This document shows, in pieces, positions 18,433 to 27,697 of a stretch of DNA of 64,000 nucleotides. The notes beneath the pieces were generated by a model, which saw only the letters and a list, made by a program, of their open reading frames with translations, searched no databases and was not told the origin of the DNA. This DNA comes from Haemophilus paracuniculus (lineage in GTDB: Bacteria > Pseudomonadota > Gammaproteobacteria > Enterobacterales > Pasteurellaceae). Where the stretch lies: NCBI RefSeq assembly GCF_002015115.1, contig NZ_MUYA01000001.1, forward strand, positions 62,001-126,000, read 5' to 3'. Every line of letters starts with the position of its first letter. Position 1 is the stretch's first letter. Made by a program: the position numbers and the translations under genes.

Positions 18433-19550
18433 TTATCCCCCCGCTTGTTTGCGTTGCTATCTTTTCGTTCTAGGCAAACGCCGCTTTCGATGTGGTCGGT
18501 GTAAGGGAATTGGTCGAACAAGGCACAACGCACAATGCGGTGGGTTTGGCAAAGTTGTTGCAGGTTGTCCGCCAGCGTGTGCGGATTGCAGGAAATATAC
18601 AAAATCCGATCATAACCCTGCACTAAATTAAGGGTGTCGGGATCCAGTCCCGCCCGTGGCGGATCAACAAAGATCGTGTTGCAATCGTAGCTGGCTAAAT
18701 CGATCCCTTTCAGGCGGTTAAAGGCTCGCACGCCGTTGAGGGCTTGGGTAAATTCTTCCGCCGACATTCGCACAATTTGCAAATTATCCACCTCGTTTTG
18801 GGCGATGTTGTATTGTGCCGATTCCACCGAAGATTTGGAAATTTCGGTTGCCAGCACCTTGCGGAATTGGCTTGCCAACGCAATCGAAAAATTGCCGTTG
18901 CCGCAATAGAGTTCGAGCAAATCGCCCTCGCTGTTGGCGGTGCAACTTCTCGCCCATTCCAGCATTTTGATGTTCATTTTGCCGTTCGGCTGGGTGAAGC
19001 TGTTTTCCACTTGGCGATAGGTGTAATTGTTACCATCAATCGGCAGAATTTCTTCCACATAATCGCAATCAAGGGCGATTTTTTGTTTGGTCGCTCGCCC
19101 GATAATTTGCACCGCAAAACCTTGTTTTGTGAGGCGTTGTTTGAGTAATTTCGCTTCGGCGATCCAACTTTCATCGAGCTTTTTATGGTAAAGCAACGAC
19201 ACCGCAATTTGTCCGCTCAATGTGCTGAGATAATCCACTTGGAACAGCTTGCGAGTCAAGATTTCATTGCCACGAATCGCCACCAACAATGCCATCATCA
19301 TTTGGTTAATCAGTTGGCTGGCAATCGGGAATTGATCGACCCGATAGCGTTGTTTGGTGTGCGGATCAAACATAATGTGGAACAGATCGCCCGCCTCGTG
19401 CCAAATGCGAAACTCAGCTCGCAGGCGGAAGTGTTGCGGTTCAGAGGCAAACTGCTCTAAGGCAGGGGCGGAAAACGGGGCAAGTAAAGCGGTAAGATGC
19501 TCGGCTTTTTTTGCGAGTAGGGTTGGATATTGATCGACTGGTAAAATCAT
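18429..19550 (-). CDS. trmA: tRNA (uracil-5-)-methyltransferase
   Basis: A 373-residue SAM enzyme that makes m5U54 in the T-loop of tRNAs. Motifs: [15 protein letters not shown] (SAM binding, residues ~217-231), [14 protein letters not shown], and the catalytic-Cys segment [14 protein letters not shown]. No [4Fe-4S] Cys cluster is present near the N-terminus, which separates it from RlmC/RlmD. Length is close to E. coli TrmA (366). Coupled to folP by a four-base overlap. Confidence 0.95.
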   Translation of the reverse strand: MILPVDQYPTLLAKKAEHLTALLAPFSAPALEQFASEPQHFRLRAEFRIWHEAGDLFHIMFDPHTKQRYRVDQFPIASQLINQMMMALLVAIRGNEILTRKLFQVDYLSTLSGQIAVSLLYHKKLDESWIAEAKLLKQRLTKQGFAVQIIGRATKQKIALDCDYVEEILPIDGNNYTYRQVENSFTQPNGKMNIKMLEWARSCTANSEGDLLELYCGNGNFSIALASQFRKVLATEISKSSVESAQYNIAQNEVDNLQIVRMSAEEFTQALNGVRAFNRLKGIDLASYDCNTIFVDPPRAGLDPDTLNLVQGYDRILYISCNPHTLADNLQQLCQTHRIVRCALFDQFPYTDHIESGVCLERKDSNANKRGDK

Positions 19551-19604
19551 CTCGGCTTGTTATCAATGTGATGATAGCCCAAAACGGGCTATCAGAAAGG
19601 TCAA

Positions 19605-19937
19605 TTATTCTGCGGCACTAAAATCATCGTTGGCATCGCCTGCCACGTTGCCTGAAAGGGTGTAAATGCGTTTGGTTTTGCCCGTTAAATCACGGTATTT
19701 CAACCACGCTTTTTCGATCACGCTTTCCGCAATTTCTTCGCCTTTACACACCGCCACAAAGCGTTTTTCTTCTGGGGTAGCAGGTTTGCGTTCGCCCGAT
19801 TCTAATTCTAAACACGCCAAGCCATATTGTTCTAAGGTTTGAGCTTCACGAATGGTGTAATCGCCGTGGCGAGCAAAACCACGTGGGTAATTTTTATCAT
19901 CAAAAAAACGACGTGAAACGCTAAAACTTTCTGCCAT
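19605..19937 (-). CDS. maoP: MaoP (YifE/DUF413) macrodomain Ori organization protein
   Basis: A 110-residue protein starting MAESFSVSRRFFDDKNYPRG and continuing GDYTIREAQTLEQYG and EEKRFVAVCKGE, which match E. coli MaoP (YifE). There, MaoP acts with the maoS site to organise the Ori macrodomain. I did not look systematically for a maoS-like site here. It stands alone between trmA and mnmE. Confidence 0.88.
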   Translation of the reverse strand: MAESFSVSRRFFDDKNYPRGFARHGDYTIREAQTLEQYGLACLELESGERKPATPEEKRFVAVCKGEEIAESVIEKAWLKYRDLTGKTKRIYTLSGNVAGDANDDFSAAE

Positions 19938-20074
19938 AAAATGCCTCTTTTTTGTACTAAATAGATGAATGAAAAATGGGGTAGCATTAAAGCAAAGATC
20001 GCGGTTAAGCTCAAATGTTTTAATGCAAAAAGCGGTAAGATCCGCGAAATTTTGCGAAATCCTACCCCTTGCAG

Positions 20075-21448
20075 TTACTTGCCGATACAGAACGAGCTAA
20101 AAATGTTGCCGAGCAGGTCGTCTGAGGTAAATTGCCCCGTGATTTCGCTCAGGGCGTTTTGCACCATTCGCAACTCTTCGGCGAGCAGTTCGCCAGCAAA
20201 AAATTGGGTGAGCTGAATATGCCCACGTTCCAAATGTTCGGCGGCGGTTTCAAGGGCTTGCAAATGGCGGCGGCGAGCGATAAAACCTCCCTCGGTTGAG
20301 CTTTGATAACCCATTGATTTTTTGAGGTGTTCACGCAGTAAATCTACGCCCACTTGGGTTTGTGCCGACAGGCGGATCAGAGTGAAATCCCCTTGCTGTT
20401 CAAGGCTTTCGCTTTCGTTAGTCAGATCAACTTTGTTGCGAATCACGGTTACTGGTACATTTTTCGGCAGGGTGGCGAGAAAATCCGCCCATTCCGTTTG
20501 AAAATCCTCGGCGTGGCTTTGGCTGCTGTCGATCATCAACAAAACGTGATCCGCTTGGGCGATTTCGTCCATTGCCCGTTGAATGCCGATCTGTTCCACC
20601 TTGTCGCTCGCCTCACGCAAGCCTGCGGTGTCGATGATGTGCAGCGGCATTCCGTCAATGTGGATATGCTCTCGCAACACATCACGGGTCGTGCCAGCGA
20701 TGTCGGTAACAATCGCCGCCTCACGCCCTGCAAGGGCGTTGAGCAGGCTGGATTTACCTGCATTCGGGCGACCTGCGATCACCACTTTCATACCCTCACG
20801 CAAAATCGAACCTTGTTTTGCCTCTCGGCGGACACTGTCGAGCTGACGGATAATCTCATTCAAATGCCCCTCAATTTTGCCGTCTGCGAGGAAATCAATT
20901 TCTTCATCGGGGAAGTCAATCGCCGCTTCCACATAGGTACGAAGATAAATAACCGAATCCACTAACTGATTGATTTTATTAGAAAATTCCCCCTGCAACG
21001 ATTTTAACGCGGAACGAGCCGCTTGCTCGCTGGTGGCGTCAATCAAATCGGCAATCGCTTCCGCTTGGGCGAGGTCGAGTTTATCGTTCAAAAATGCCTG
21101 CTCGGAAAATTCCCCTGCTCGGGCGATCCGCACCCCTTTCACTTGCAAAATGCGTTTGAGTAGCAAGTCCAAAATCACTTGACCGCCGTGGCCTTGCAGT
21201 TCCAACACATCTTCGCCTGTGAACGAATTAGGGGCTTTGAAAAAGAGGGCGATCCCTTGATCTAACACCGTGCCGTCAATGTCTTTGAACGGCAAATAGT
21301 TGGCAATACGAGGTTTGAGCGGCTTACCGAGTACCGCCTCTGCCACCGTTGAGGCTAGCGGTCCAGACACCCGTAAAATCCCTACGCCCCCCCGACCAAT
21401 CGGGGTGGCTTGGGCGACTATCGTATCTTTTATTATTGTTTCTTCCAT
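20075..21448 (-). CDS. mnmE: tRNA modification GTPase MnmE
   Basis: A 457-residue protein that works with MnmG to add the (carboxymethyl)aminomethyl group at U34 of certain tRNAs. N-terminal folate-binding domain, helical domain, and an inserted G domain: [18 protein letters not shown] (P-loop), [14 protein letters not shown] (switch), DTAGLR and NKVD. It ends in the family's catalytic CIGK. In most relatives it follows yidC directly; here a toxin-antitoxin pair lies between. Confidence 0.97.
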   Translation of the reverse strand: MEETIIKDTIVAQATPIGRGGVGILRVSGPLASTVAEAVLGKPLKPRIANYLPFKDIDGTVLDQGIALFFKAPNSFTGEDVLELQGHGGQVILDLLLKRILQVKGVRIARAGEFSEQAFLNDKLDLAQAEAIADLIDATSEQAARSALKSLQGEFSNKINQLVDSVIYLRTYVEAAIDFPDEEIDFLADGKIEGHLNEIIRQLDSVRREAKQGSILREGMKVVIAGRPNAGKSSLLNALAGREAAIVTDIAGTTRDVLREHIHIDGMPLHIIDTAGLREASDKVEQIGIQRAMDEIAQADHVLLMIDSSQSHAEDFQTEWADFLATLPKNVPVTVIRNKVDLTNESESLEQQGDFTLIRLSAQTQVGVDLLREHLKKSMGYQSSTEGGFIARRRHLQALETAAEHLERGHIQLTQFFAGELLAEELRMVQNALSEITGQFTSDDLLGNIFSSFCIGK

Positions 21449-21470
21449 TTTGTTTCCTTTTTATTCTTTG

Positions 21471-21504
21471 CAAGGGGTAGGATTTTTAAAAATCTTACCC
21501 CTTG
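21471..21504. repeat. Inverted pair of variant uptake-type motifs
   Basis: CAAGGGGTAGGATTTTTAAA faces its complement across a centre of A and T. It is a perfect palindrome of the AAGGGGT variant motif and lies between the toxin gene and mnmE. It could act as a terminator in either direction. Confidence 0.7.
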
Positions 21505-21507
21505 TTG

Positions 21508-21981
21508 TTACAATTTGAGCATTAAGGTTAGGTCGTCAATCGGCGAACTGACAAAGCCATATTGCAGATAAAAGTTTTTGGCGGTGTCGTTTAAAGCGTG
21601 AACCAACAAGGCTCTCACGCCAATTTGCTCGCTCACTTGCTTGGCTCTTAACACCGCATCTTTCAACAATGCCGCCCCTAACTGTTGCCCTTGCATTTGT
21701 TGATCCACCGCCAAGCGAGCAAGAATAATCACGGGGATTGGGTCGGGCATATTTCGCCGAATGTTGCCCGTTGCCTGAATGTGAGTAACCGCCCCAGAGG
21801 ACATCGCATAATAGCCCATTACCCGTTGCTGTTGATCAACCACCACAAAAGTGCGGCTGGCTCGGCTATGTTGATTTTTCAAAGCTTTGCGTTTCAGCCA
21901 TTGATTCAACACTTCTTCGCCACAATCAAAGGATTGCGTTTGATGATGAGCTTCTAGCAAAATCGGGGCTGAAATTGGCAT
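21508..21981 (-). CDS. GNAT acetyltransferase toxin (TacT-like)
   Basis: A ~157-residue GNAT enzyme. Family members block translation by acetylating the amino group of charged tRNAs. Visible: FDCGEEVLNQWLKRKAL at the start, AMSSGAVTH, ILARLAVDQQMQGQQLGAALL (acetyl-CoA binding region), and the C-terminal NFYLQYGF with the Tyr usual for TacT toxins. I start at the ATG at 21981, whose A is the last base of the antitoxin stop (TAATG); an in-frame ATG 12 bases upstream is possible. It pairs with the DUF1778 gene just upstream. Confidence 0.88.
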   Translation of the reverse strand: MPISAPILLEAHHQTQSFDCGEEVLNQWLKRKALKNQHSRASRTFVVVDQQQRVMGYYAMSSGAVTHIQATGNIRRNMPDPIPVIILARLAVDQQMQGQQLGAALLKDAVLRAKQVSEQIGVRALLVHALNDTAKNFYLQYGFVSSPIDDLTLMLKL

Positions 21982-22244
21982 TATGATTCCCACGGGCTTT
22001 GCACCGCCATTAGTTTTTCCAGCCCTTTTGCACTCGCTAACGGCTGTTCTAACATTTCACTGAATTGTTGAAAGGCGGGCGATGAGAGTTGGAAAATTTG
22101 GCGATCTAAAATCACATCTTGGGCATAGTGGCAAGCCACTTCCAACATAAATTCCGAACGGGTTTTGCCTAATAAGGCTGAGGCGTGGTCGATTAAATCT
22201 CGCTGGCTTGGCTTCGCTCTTAAATTGATCGGTGCTGTTCGCAT
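21981..22244 (-). CDS. DUF1778 ribbon-helix-helix antitoxin (TacA-like)
   Basis: An 87-residue antitoxin. The N-terminal PINLRAKPSQRDLIDHASAL and KTRSEFMLEVA form the ribbon-helix-helix DNA-binding fold of DUF1778; the C-terminal part (FQQFSEMLEQPLAS) should wrap the toxin. I start at MRTAPINLRAKP because GGGGGA lies just before it; the frame extends nine codons further. It precedes the toxin with a one-base overlap, the standard order, and probably represses its own promoter. Confidence 0.87.
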   Translation of the reverse strand: MRTAPINLRAKPSQRDLIDHASALLGKTRSEFMLEVACHYAQDVILDRQIFQLSSPAFQQFSEMLEQPLASAKGLEKLMAVQSPWES

Positions 22245-22252
22245 TGTTCCCC

Positions 22253-22299
22253 CTATATACAATAGATACACATTCTAAGGGAATTATACTGCTTGTCAA
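22253..22299 (-). promoter_or_regulatory. Predicted promoter and operator of the toxin-antitoxin operon
   Basis: Minus strand: TTGACA (22294-22299), 16-bp spacer, TAGAAT (22272-22277). Between it and the antitoxin start lies TGTATCTATTGTATA (22254-22268), a direct repeat of TGTAT that could be the operator. The operator is inferred. Confidence 0.65.
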
Positions 22300-22318
22300 T
22301 CTCACAAAAATAAGCCAA

Positions 22319-22344
22319 CAAAAAGGCACTCTCGCGAGTGCCTT
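22319..22344 (-). terminator. Intrinsic terminator after yidC
   Basis: Minus strand AAGGCACTC-GCGA-GAGTGCCTTTTTG, 14 bp past the yidC stop. It separates the rpmH-rnpA-yidD-yidC operon from the toxin-antitoxin pair. Confidence 0.85.
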
Positions 22345-22357
22345 GGTTAATCATTCG

Positions 22358-23980
22358 TTATTTTTGGCGTGAATGTAAGCCTTTCTTTTCAAGATTGCGG
22401 TAGATGAACCACTGTTGTGCAATCGTGATTAAGTTTGAAGTAAGCCAGTAAAGCACCAAGCCTGACGGGAACCAGAGGAAGAACACGGTAAACATCACTG
22501 GCATAAAGTTCATTACCTTTTGTTGCACAGGGTCGGCGATTGGGGTCGGCGACATTTTTTGCAACAGGAACATTGAGCCACCCATTAGCAACGGCAGAAT
22601 GTAGTATGGATCTTGTGCCGAGAGGTCTTGAATCCAGCCGAAGAATGGGGCGTGGCGAAGTTCCACCGCTTCCATAAAGGTCCAGTAAAGGGCGATGAAG
22701 ATCGGCATTTGGATTAAGATTGGTAAACAGCCACCCATTGGGTTTACTTTTTCTTCTCTGTAGAGCTTCATCATCTCTTGGCTCATACGTTGGCGGTCAT
22801 CGCCGAAACGTTCACGCATTTCTTGCAATTTTGGTTGCAACATACGCATTTTCGCCATTGAGGTGTATTGGGCTTTGGTGAGTGGATAAAGCAAGGTTTT
22901 TACCACAATGGTTACGCCAATAATCGCTAAGCCCCAGTTGGTTACGATTTTTTGGATAAAGGTTAATAACCAGAAAAGTGGTTTAGCAATGAACCACGCC
23001 CAGCCGTAATCCACGGTTAAATCGAGATTTTTCGCAGTGGCTTCCATTGCGTTTTGATCTTTCGGGCCTGTCCAAAGTTGGCTTTGAATGGTCGCTTCGC
23101 TATTTGGGGCAACGGTGGTTAATGCACCACGGTAGCCGATAGTCGCTACGCCGTTGTTGGTGCGTGAGTAGAGGGTGTTATCCGCATCTTGATTTGGCAC
23201 CCACGCCGACACAAAATAGTGTTGTAAAACCGCAACCCAACCCGCTTTGGTGTTGATGTCGAGGTTCGCTTTCGCCATATCTTCAAAGCTATATTTTTTG
23301 TAGTTCACTTCGGAAGAGGAATAAGCACCGCCCGTGTAAGTTGGCATTGCAAAGTTGCCCGAGCTTTCTACGAGGGTATGTTTGAGCTGACCGTAAGGCT
23401 GCACTTCCACCGCTTGGGCGGTGCTGTTTTTCACCACAAAATTCACGCCCACATCGTAGCTACCACGTTTTAAGGTGTAAATTTTGGTGTAAGTTACGCC
23501 CTCTTTTTCAAATACAAGCGGTACGGAAATTTCATTTTGTCCGTCTGCAAGCACGAATTGATCTTGGCTGACTTGATATTGCGGACGACCTGCGTTGGTG
23601 TCAATGCCGTTTTTGCCGACTAAGCCACTTTGTGCAACATAGATCGTTTTATCGTTTTGTAATAATTTGAACGGCTCGCTGGCATTGAGTTGAGCGTTGT
23701 GTTTCAACAGATCTGACTCAATCACATCGCCACCGAGGGTATCAATCGTCAAGCGTAACACATCACTCTGAATGGTAATGGTTTTGCCTTTCGCACTGCT
23801 TTCGGCAATTTGATTGCTCGCATTTGAGGCATTCGGCACATCACCGTTTTGGTTGGCAACTTGTTGCGTTTGTTGTTTTTGGGCTTGCACCGCAGGGTCA
23901 AATTGTTGCTGCCATTGGGTAAACAGCAAAAAAGAGACCAACAACAAACCGATCACCAGTAAACTACGATTTGAATTCAT
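22358..23980 (-). CDS. yidC: Membrane protein insertase YidC
   Basis: A 540-residue inner-membrane insertase that works alone or with SecYEG. Structure: N-terminal membrane anchor ([18 protein letters not shown]), a large periplasmic beta domain (~60-340), then the five-helix core with the hydrophilic-groove Arg in the [15 protein letters not shown] region, the cytoplasmic helical hairpin ([20 protein letters not shown]), and [20 protein letters not shown]. It ends in a basic tail. Downstream of yidD in the conserved cluster. Confidence 0.97.
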   Translation of the reverse strand: MNSNRSLLVIGLLLVSFLLFTQWQQQFDPAVQAQKQQTQQVANQNGDVPNASNASNQIAESSAKGKTITIQSDVLRLTIDTLGGDVIESDLLKHNAQLNASEPFKLLQNDKTIYVAQSGLVGKNGIDTNAGRPQYQVSQDQFVLADGQNEISVPLVFEKEGVTYTKIYTLKRGSYDVGVNFVVKNSTAQAVEVQPYGQLKHTLVESSGNFAMPTYTGGAYSSSEVNYKKYSFEDMAKANLDINTKAGWVAVLQHYFVSAWVPNQDADNTLYSRTNNGVATIGYRGALTTVAPNSEATIQSQLWTGPKDQNAMEATAKNLDLTVDYGWAWFIAKPLFWLLTFIQKIVTNWGLAIIGVTIVVKTLLYPLTKAQYTSMAKMRMLQPKLQEMRERFGDDRQRMSQEMMKLYREEKVNPMGGCLPILIQMPIFIALYWTFMEAVELRHAPFFGWIQDLSAQDPYYILPLLMGGSMFLLQKMSPTPIADPVQQKVMNFMPVMFTVFFLWFPSGLVLYWLTSNLITIAQQWFIYRNLEKKGLHSRQK

Positions 23981-24094
23981 TTTGAGTTCTCTTGGTTGGA
24001 AATGATAAAAAGAAAGGCATTTTATAATAGGTTGGGCGATGATCCAACCGATAGCGGTTATTTTTGGTCGAAATTGACAAAATTTTGGGAAATC

Positions 24095-24415
24095 TTACCG
24101 CTTGCAGGGGGATTTTTCCGCTTTCGGTGGCACGGGATCTTCCCCACCCGCGTGGAATGGGTGGCATTTCGCCAACCGTTTGAGGGTTAAACAACCGCCT
24201 TTCATCGCCCCGTGCAGTTTAATTGCTTCCACCGCATAGGTTGAGCAAGTGGGATAAAAACGGCAACGAGGCCCGATCAACGGGCTGACCGCATAGCGAT
24301 AGAAAAAAATCGGGGCGAGCAACGCCTTTGCCGACCAACTTAGCTTTGCTTCTCGGCTTGTTTGTCTTGCTTGTTTTGTTGGCTTTGTTTGCTTAGACGA
24401 ATGTGGCGATGCCAT
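24095..24415 (-). CDS. yidD: Membrane protein insertion efficiency factor YidD
   Basis: A 106-residue small membrane-associated protein that assists YidC. Core motif: [20 protein letters not shown], followed by [13 protein letters not shown]. It has about 25 extra residues at the N-terminus compared with E. coli YidD (85), and this extension is encoded over the last 76 bases of rnpA in another frame. No alternative ATG, GTG or TTG lies conveniently after the overlap, so the overlap seems real. Confidence 0.92.
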   Translation of the reverse strand: MASPHSSKQTKPTKQARQTSREAKLSWSAKALLAPIFFYRYAVSPLIGPRCRFYPTCSTYAVEAIKLHGAMKGGCLTLKRLAKCHPFHAGGEDPVPPKAEKSPCKR

Positions 24416-24765
24416 AATTTTTCGAGGATAGCAAAAAGAGTCGCGTTGTCGAGCTTGCCGATACCGCCTTTCGCCACAAACACAAAATCAAAATTTGGCA
24501 GTTCGTGCTGTTTTAGGCGAAAGCTCTCTCGCACAATCCGCTTAATGCGATTGCGGTCGTGGGCGCGTTTTAAATGCTTTTTGGCAACGGTTAAACCTAA
24601 ACGAGGGTGTTCAAGTTGGTTGGCTCGGGCAAGAAGGGTTAATTCGGGGGTGCTGGCTCTGAAAGGATTTTCAAAGACCGCTTTAAATTGAACGGGAACT
24701 AACAGACGTAGTTCCCGAGAGAAAGTTTGCTTGTTCACGCAAGGTGTGTGAGCAAAATTTTTCAT
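24340..24765 (-). CDS. rnpA: Ribonuclease P protein component
   Basis: A 141-residue basic protein that assists the M1 RNA in processing tRNA 5' ends. The signature [16 protein letters not shown] lies at residues ~71-86, with [17 protein letters not shown] near the start. The ATG at 24765 overlaps the rpmH stop by one base (TAATG); a GTG nine codons later is the position closer to other family N-termini. The C-terminal [16 protein letters not shown] tail is unusually Gln/Lys-rich and coincides with the yidD overlap. Confidence 0.94.
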   Translation of the reverse strand: MKNFAHTPCVNKQTFSRELRLLVPVQFKAVFENPFRASTPELTLLARANQLEHPRLGLTVAKKHLKRAHDRNRIKRIVRESFRLKQHELPNFDFVFVAKGGIGKLDNATLFAILEKLWHRHIRLSKQSQQNKQDKQAEKQS

Positions 24766-24899
24766 TATGCAGAAAGGCTTTTACGACCTTTTGCACGACG
24801 ACGTGCTAAAACTTGACGACCGTTTTTAGTAGCCATACGAGCACGGAAACCGTGAGTACGAGCACGTTTTAATACAGATGGTTGAAATGTACGTTTCAT
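24765..24899 (-). CDS. rpmH: 50S ribosomal protein L34
   Basis: A 44-residue very basic protein, [18 protein letters not shown] at the start and [12 protein letters not shown] at the end, standard L34. First gene of rpmH-rnpA-yidD-yidC, with a one-base stop/start overlap into rnpA. In many gammaproteobacteria dnaA and oriC lie upstream; here the upstream neighbour is dps. Confidence 0.98.
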   Translation of the reverse strand: MKRTFQPSVLKRARTHGFRARMATKNGRQVLARRRAKGRKSLSA

Positions 24900-24975
24900 T
24901 GCTATTACCTAGTCTTAAAAAAATGCTGGCACGAAAATTCGTAACCAAACAGAGAACCATAAAAAAGAGGACGCA

Positions 24976-25004
24976 ATTCTAGCCACTTTCAACCAAAAGA
25001 TCAA
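24976..25004 (-). promoter_or_regulatory. Predicted sigma-70 promoter of rpmH
   Basis: Minus strand: TTGATC (24999-25004), 17-bp spacer, TAGAAT (24976-24981), giving a leader of about 70 nt before rpmH. The rest of the 24900-25311 gap is AT-rich; apart from this promoter and the dps control region at 25182-25246 I see no gene or RNA in it. Confidence 0.7.
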
Positions 25005-25181
25005 CGACTAATTTACAAAATCCACCATTTCCGTTGTAAATAAGAATAATTTTTATTGATTGATTAAAACTCTTAATCTATTGACCCTAAAAATGGAATG
25101 AAATTGCGAGCTATTCTTGTTTTACTTTGATTTATCAATACATATAAATGGTTTTAATTCTTATTTAGCTTAACTTTATTG

Positions 25182-25246
25182 ATAGTTAAAACATATCAAC
25201 TGAATAGATAATAATCGCTTGCACTCGTCAAATTCGCCTTTATAAT
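25182..25246 (+). promoter_or_regulatory. OxyR-like site and sigma-70 promoter of dps
   Basis: Four tetramers at exact 7-bp spacing: ATAG (25182), ATAT (25193), ATAG (25204), TCGC (25215). This matches the OxyR layout ATAG-N7-CTAT-N7-ATAG-N7-CTAT in the first three positions (the second with one mismatch). It abuts the -35 TTGCAC (25219-25224), with a 16-bp spacer to the -10 TATAAT (25241-25246). A site touching the -35 suits OxyR activation. Confidence 0.65.
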
Positions 25247-25311
25247 GCACCTCACGCGACCAAAATCGGTGTCGCCAACTTATTTTTTACATTGATTAAG
25301 AGGATAAAAAA

Positions 25312-25791
25312 ATGACAAACAATATCGGTTTAAACGTGGCATCATCAGAAAAAATTGCCAACGAACTCAACAACTTACTCGCCACCTACCAAGTATTCTA
25401 TATGAATATGCGTGGCTACCACTGGAACATCAAAGGGGTAAACTTCTTCCAACTTCACGCTAAATTTGAAGAAGTGTATGACGATCTTGCGGCGAAAATT
25501 GACGAAGTTGCCGAGCGTATCCTAACCTTAGGCTTCACCCCTGTTCACGCATTCAGCGGTTACTTACAAGCCACCCGCCTGCAAGAACACACCAACGCCA
25601 CCTCGGCACAAGAGTGTTTAAGTGGTGCATTAAACGGCTTCAAAACCTTAATCGCCCAACAACGTGAGATCTTAACCCTCGCCGCCGCCGAGGGCGACGA
25701 CAGCACCGAATCTTTGATGAGCGATTACATCAAAGAGCAAGAAAAACAAGTGTGGATGTTCTCATCAGCCAGTGCTTGCTGCCAAGGCTAA
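25312..25791 (+). CDS. dps: DNA starvation/stationary-phase protection protein Dps
   Basis: A 159-residue ferritin-like protein that forms dodecamers, oxidises Fe(II) with H2O2 and can coat DNA. The inter-subunit ferroxidase residues are in place: His37 (GYHWNIKG), His49 and Glu53 (HAKFEEVYDD), Asp64 and Glu68 (KIDEVAERI). The C-terminus carries an unusual SASACCQG. The N-terminus is short, without the Lys-rich tail of E. coli Dps, so DNA binding is uncertain. The OxyR-like site upstream suggests peroxide induction. Confidence 0.95.
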   Translation: MTNNIGLNVASSEKIANELNNLLATYQVFYMNMRGYHWNIKGVNFFQLHAKFEEVYDDLAAKIDEVAERILTLGFTPVHAFSGYLQATRLQEHTNATSAQECLSGALNGFKTLIAQQREILTLAAAEGDDSTESLMSDYIKEQEKQVWMFSSASACCQG

Positions 25792-25810
25792 TTTGACACG
25801 TTCGATATAA

Positions 25811-25850
25811 AAACAAGCGGTAAGATTTTTGGGAATCTTACCGCTTGTTT
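25811..25850 (+). terminator. Terminator made of an inverted uptake-sequence pair
   Basis: AAACAAGCGGTAAGATT pairs with AATCTTACCGCTTGTTT across TTTGGG: two head-to-head canonical uptake signals just after dps. Confidence 0.85.
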
Positions 25851-25938
25851 GTTTAGCTCATTTGAAAGAATTGATGAATTTTCATCACATCATAGGCAAG
25901 TTGTTCAACTTTAACAAATTTCTTAAAAGTAAGCATTA

Positions 25939-27615
25939 TCAATACTTTATTTCTTTATTTAAAACTAAACCAATAGCAACCATTATCAGTATTACCAATA
26001 ATATTATCCACCATATAGAAATAGAAACAGATAAAGCATAAAGCCCCCATAGCACAAGTATAAAATTGCATACATATATTGCTTTATTTATTACTTCCTT
26101 TTTGAAAACAATGTCATTAAAATAACTAAAAACAGCCCCTAACAAATATACAGAACCGATTAAAGATGGAACAATAAAAAGATTATGCCGATAATAAATA
26201 AAAATATTGAAAACAATTACTAAAACAAACAAAGAAGTAAAAATAATATTATGTCTAAATTTTTCGCTCTTTATTCTATTCATCTCTTCTTCTAAACGAA
26301 GCTTTTCTAATTGAAGTTGCTTTTTAGTTCTTTCTTGTTCTCTTTTTATTCTTTCCTCTTCTATTCTTATTTTTGCCTCTTGCTCTATTTTCATTATTTC
26401 ATCATCTTTTTTCTTTTGTTCTGCCCTTAAATAATCATCTCTGACATTAAAGTATTCTAACACTTTATCTTCGATTGAAATCAATTTTAATTTATTTTCA
26501 CCAAAATAGTTCATATTATTTTTCAATGTATGATCCATAAATTCATACTCTTTTCTTGATTTAAGATATGCAATACTCTCTTCAAGCTCTTTAACTAATT
26601 CAAGCAATCTATCACGGCTTCTAATTGAATAACCGTATTCATTAATATCAAATTCTTCTTCTAAATATAAAATAGGTTCAAAACTAAATTTTTTCTTAAT
26701 TTCCCTCGCAAAATTAATTTCAGATTCTTTAATTTCAATATGAGATAGATGAGGAATTAAATCCTTATTTGATAAAAACTCACTGTGATTTAATTTGAGA
26801 ATTGTATTAATACTACTCTCTAAGTTAATTGAGTACTCTTCTTTAAACTTAGTTAGTTTTTTAACGAACTCATTATTTTTACTCTTTTTGAGCCATTCAA
26901 AATCGGATAACAAATGATCAATTTCAGTTCTCAACTGATTGTCTGTATTAATTTTGATTCGTGGAAACGATGTAAATTCCTCAGAAACACGATCTTTTAA
27001 TGCTGTACGCAGTTCTTCTAGTTCAGAAACTGTAAATGTACTTTGTCTAGATAATGAACCGACATAATGTTGAATATTTTCTAGTTCTAAATCAGTAATA
27101 CGAAACCAAGAAAGCACATTACGAGGTAATCTTTCATTTGCTTCTTTTAAGTTTTTAACTTCTTTATGAAAAATCAAGAAACCATTACATTTATCTTCAA
27201 TCTCTTCAAGTGGTGCAGATGAAATGTAGTTCTTCTCGATAAATTGAGCAAGTCCTTTTCTATTTTTGACTAATTGAATATAAGGGTTTGGCTGAGTTCC
27301 ACCTTTAATTTTAAAAGTGAGTTTATCACCATCATACATCAACCAAGGATTTTCACTTGAAGTATTATTATCTCTTAACCAACCACCAAAATCTTTAAAA
27401 TCAATCACAATCACTAAATTATTCGTAACAGCAATCGCATCAAAATCATATTTCCTATTGTAACCTTTATCATTCACATAAAAGCTAACGCTACCAAATA
27501 ATGTGAGCTCTTCTGTTTTATTTTCCCACATTGCATTTAGATAACTACATAATGTAGAAAAAGCTTGATTTTCGTGAATAGTACCTGCTTTATTTCTATA
27601 CGCTTTAAATCCCAT
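25939..27615 (-). CDS. Membrane-anchored NERD (nuclease-related) domain protein
   Basis: A 558-residue protein of unknown function from an AT-rich, probably acquired segment. Residues ~10-130 form a NERD domain: an N-terminal Glu (HENQAFSTL), DFDAIAV (Asp57/59) and VIVIDFKDFGG (Asp72-Phe-Lys74), the layout of a PD-(D/E)XK nuclease, followed by NPYIQLVKNRKG. A long helical region follows, with a highly charged coiled coil at ~395-450. At least four membrane segments lie at ~455-550. It could be a membrane-tethered nuclease, for instance in defence; that is inference. The RBS AGGAGA precedes the ATG. The peptide gene at 27.7 kb is upstream on the same strand. Confidence 0.75.
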   Translation of the reverse strand: MGFKAYRNKAGTIHENQAFSTLCSYLNAMWENKTEELTLFGSVSFYVNDKGYNRKYDFDAIAVTNNLVIVIDFKDFGGWLRDNNTSSENPWLMYDGDKLTFKIKGGTQPNPYIQLVKNRKGLAQFIEKNYISSAPLEEIEDKCNGFLIFHKEVKNLKEANERLPRNVLSWFRITDLELENIQHYVGSLSRQSTFTVSELEELRTALKDRVSEEFTSFPRIKINTDNQLRTEIDHLLSDFEWLKKSKNNEFVKKLTKFKEEYSINLESSINTILKLNHSEFLSNKDLIPHLSHIEIKESEINFAREIKKKFSFEPILYLEEEFDINEYGYSIRSRDRLLELVKELEESIAYLKSRKEYEFMDHTLKNNMNYFGENKLKLISIEDKVLEYFNVRDDYLRAEQKKKDDEIMKIEQEAKIRIEEERIKREQERTKKQLQLEKLRLEEEMNRIKSEKFRHNIIFTSLFVLVIVFNIFIYYRHNLFIVPSLIGSVYLLGAVFSYFNDIVFKKEVINKAIYVCNFILVLWGLYALSVSISIWWIILLVILIMVAIGLVLNKEIKY

Positions 27616-27650
27616 TTAATATCTCCTAAAATTATCTATTTGAAAAATAT

Positions 27651-27680
27651 AAAAAACGGCTTAGAGACTAAGCCGTTTTG
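27651..27680 (-). terminator. Intrinsic terminator after the glycine-zipper peptide gene
   Basis: Minus strand AAAACGGCTTAG-TCTC-TAAGCCGTTTTTT. It lies between the peptide gene and the NERD gene, so the latter gets only read-through or has its own promoter. Confidence 0.87.
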
Positions 27681-27697
27681 AAACAAAAATCAGTGAA

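Noticed and set aside
24900..25311. Possible replication origin between rpmH and dps, since dnaA/oriC often adjoin rpmH
   Set aside because: No DnaA-box-like TTATNCACA clusters, no dnaA gene, no AT-rich 13-mers in an origin-like layout; only two promoters and the OxyR-like site.
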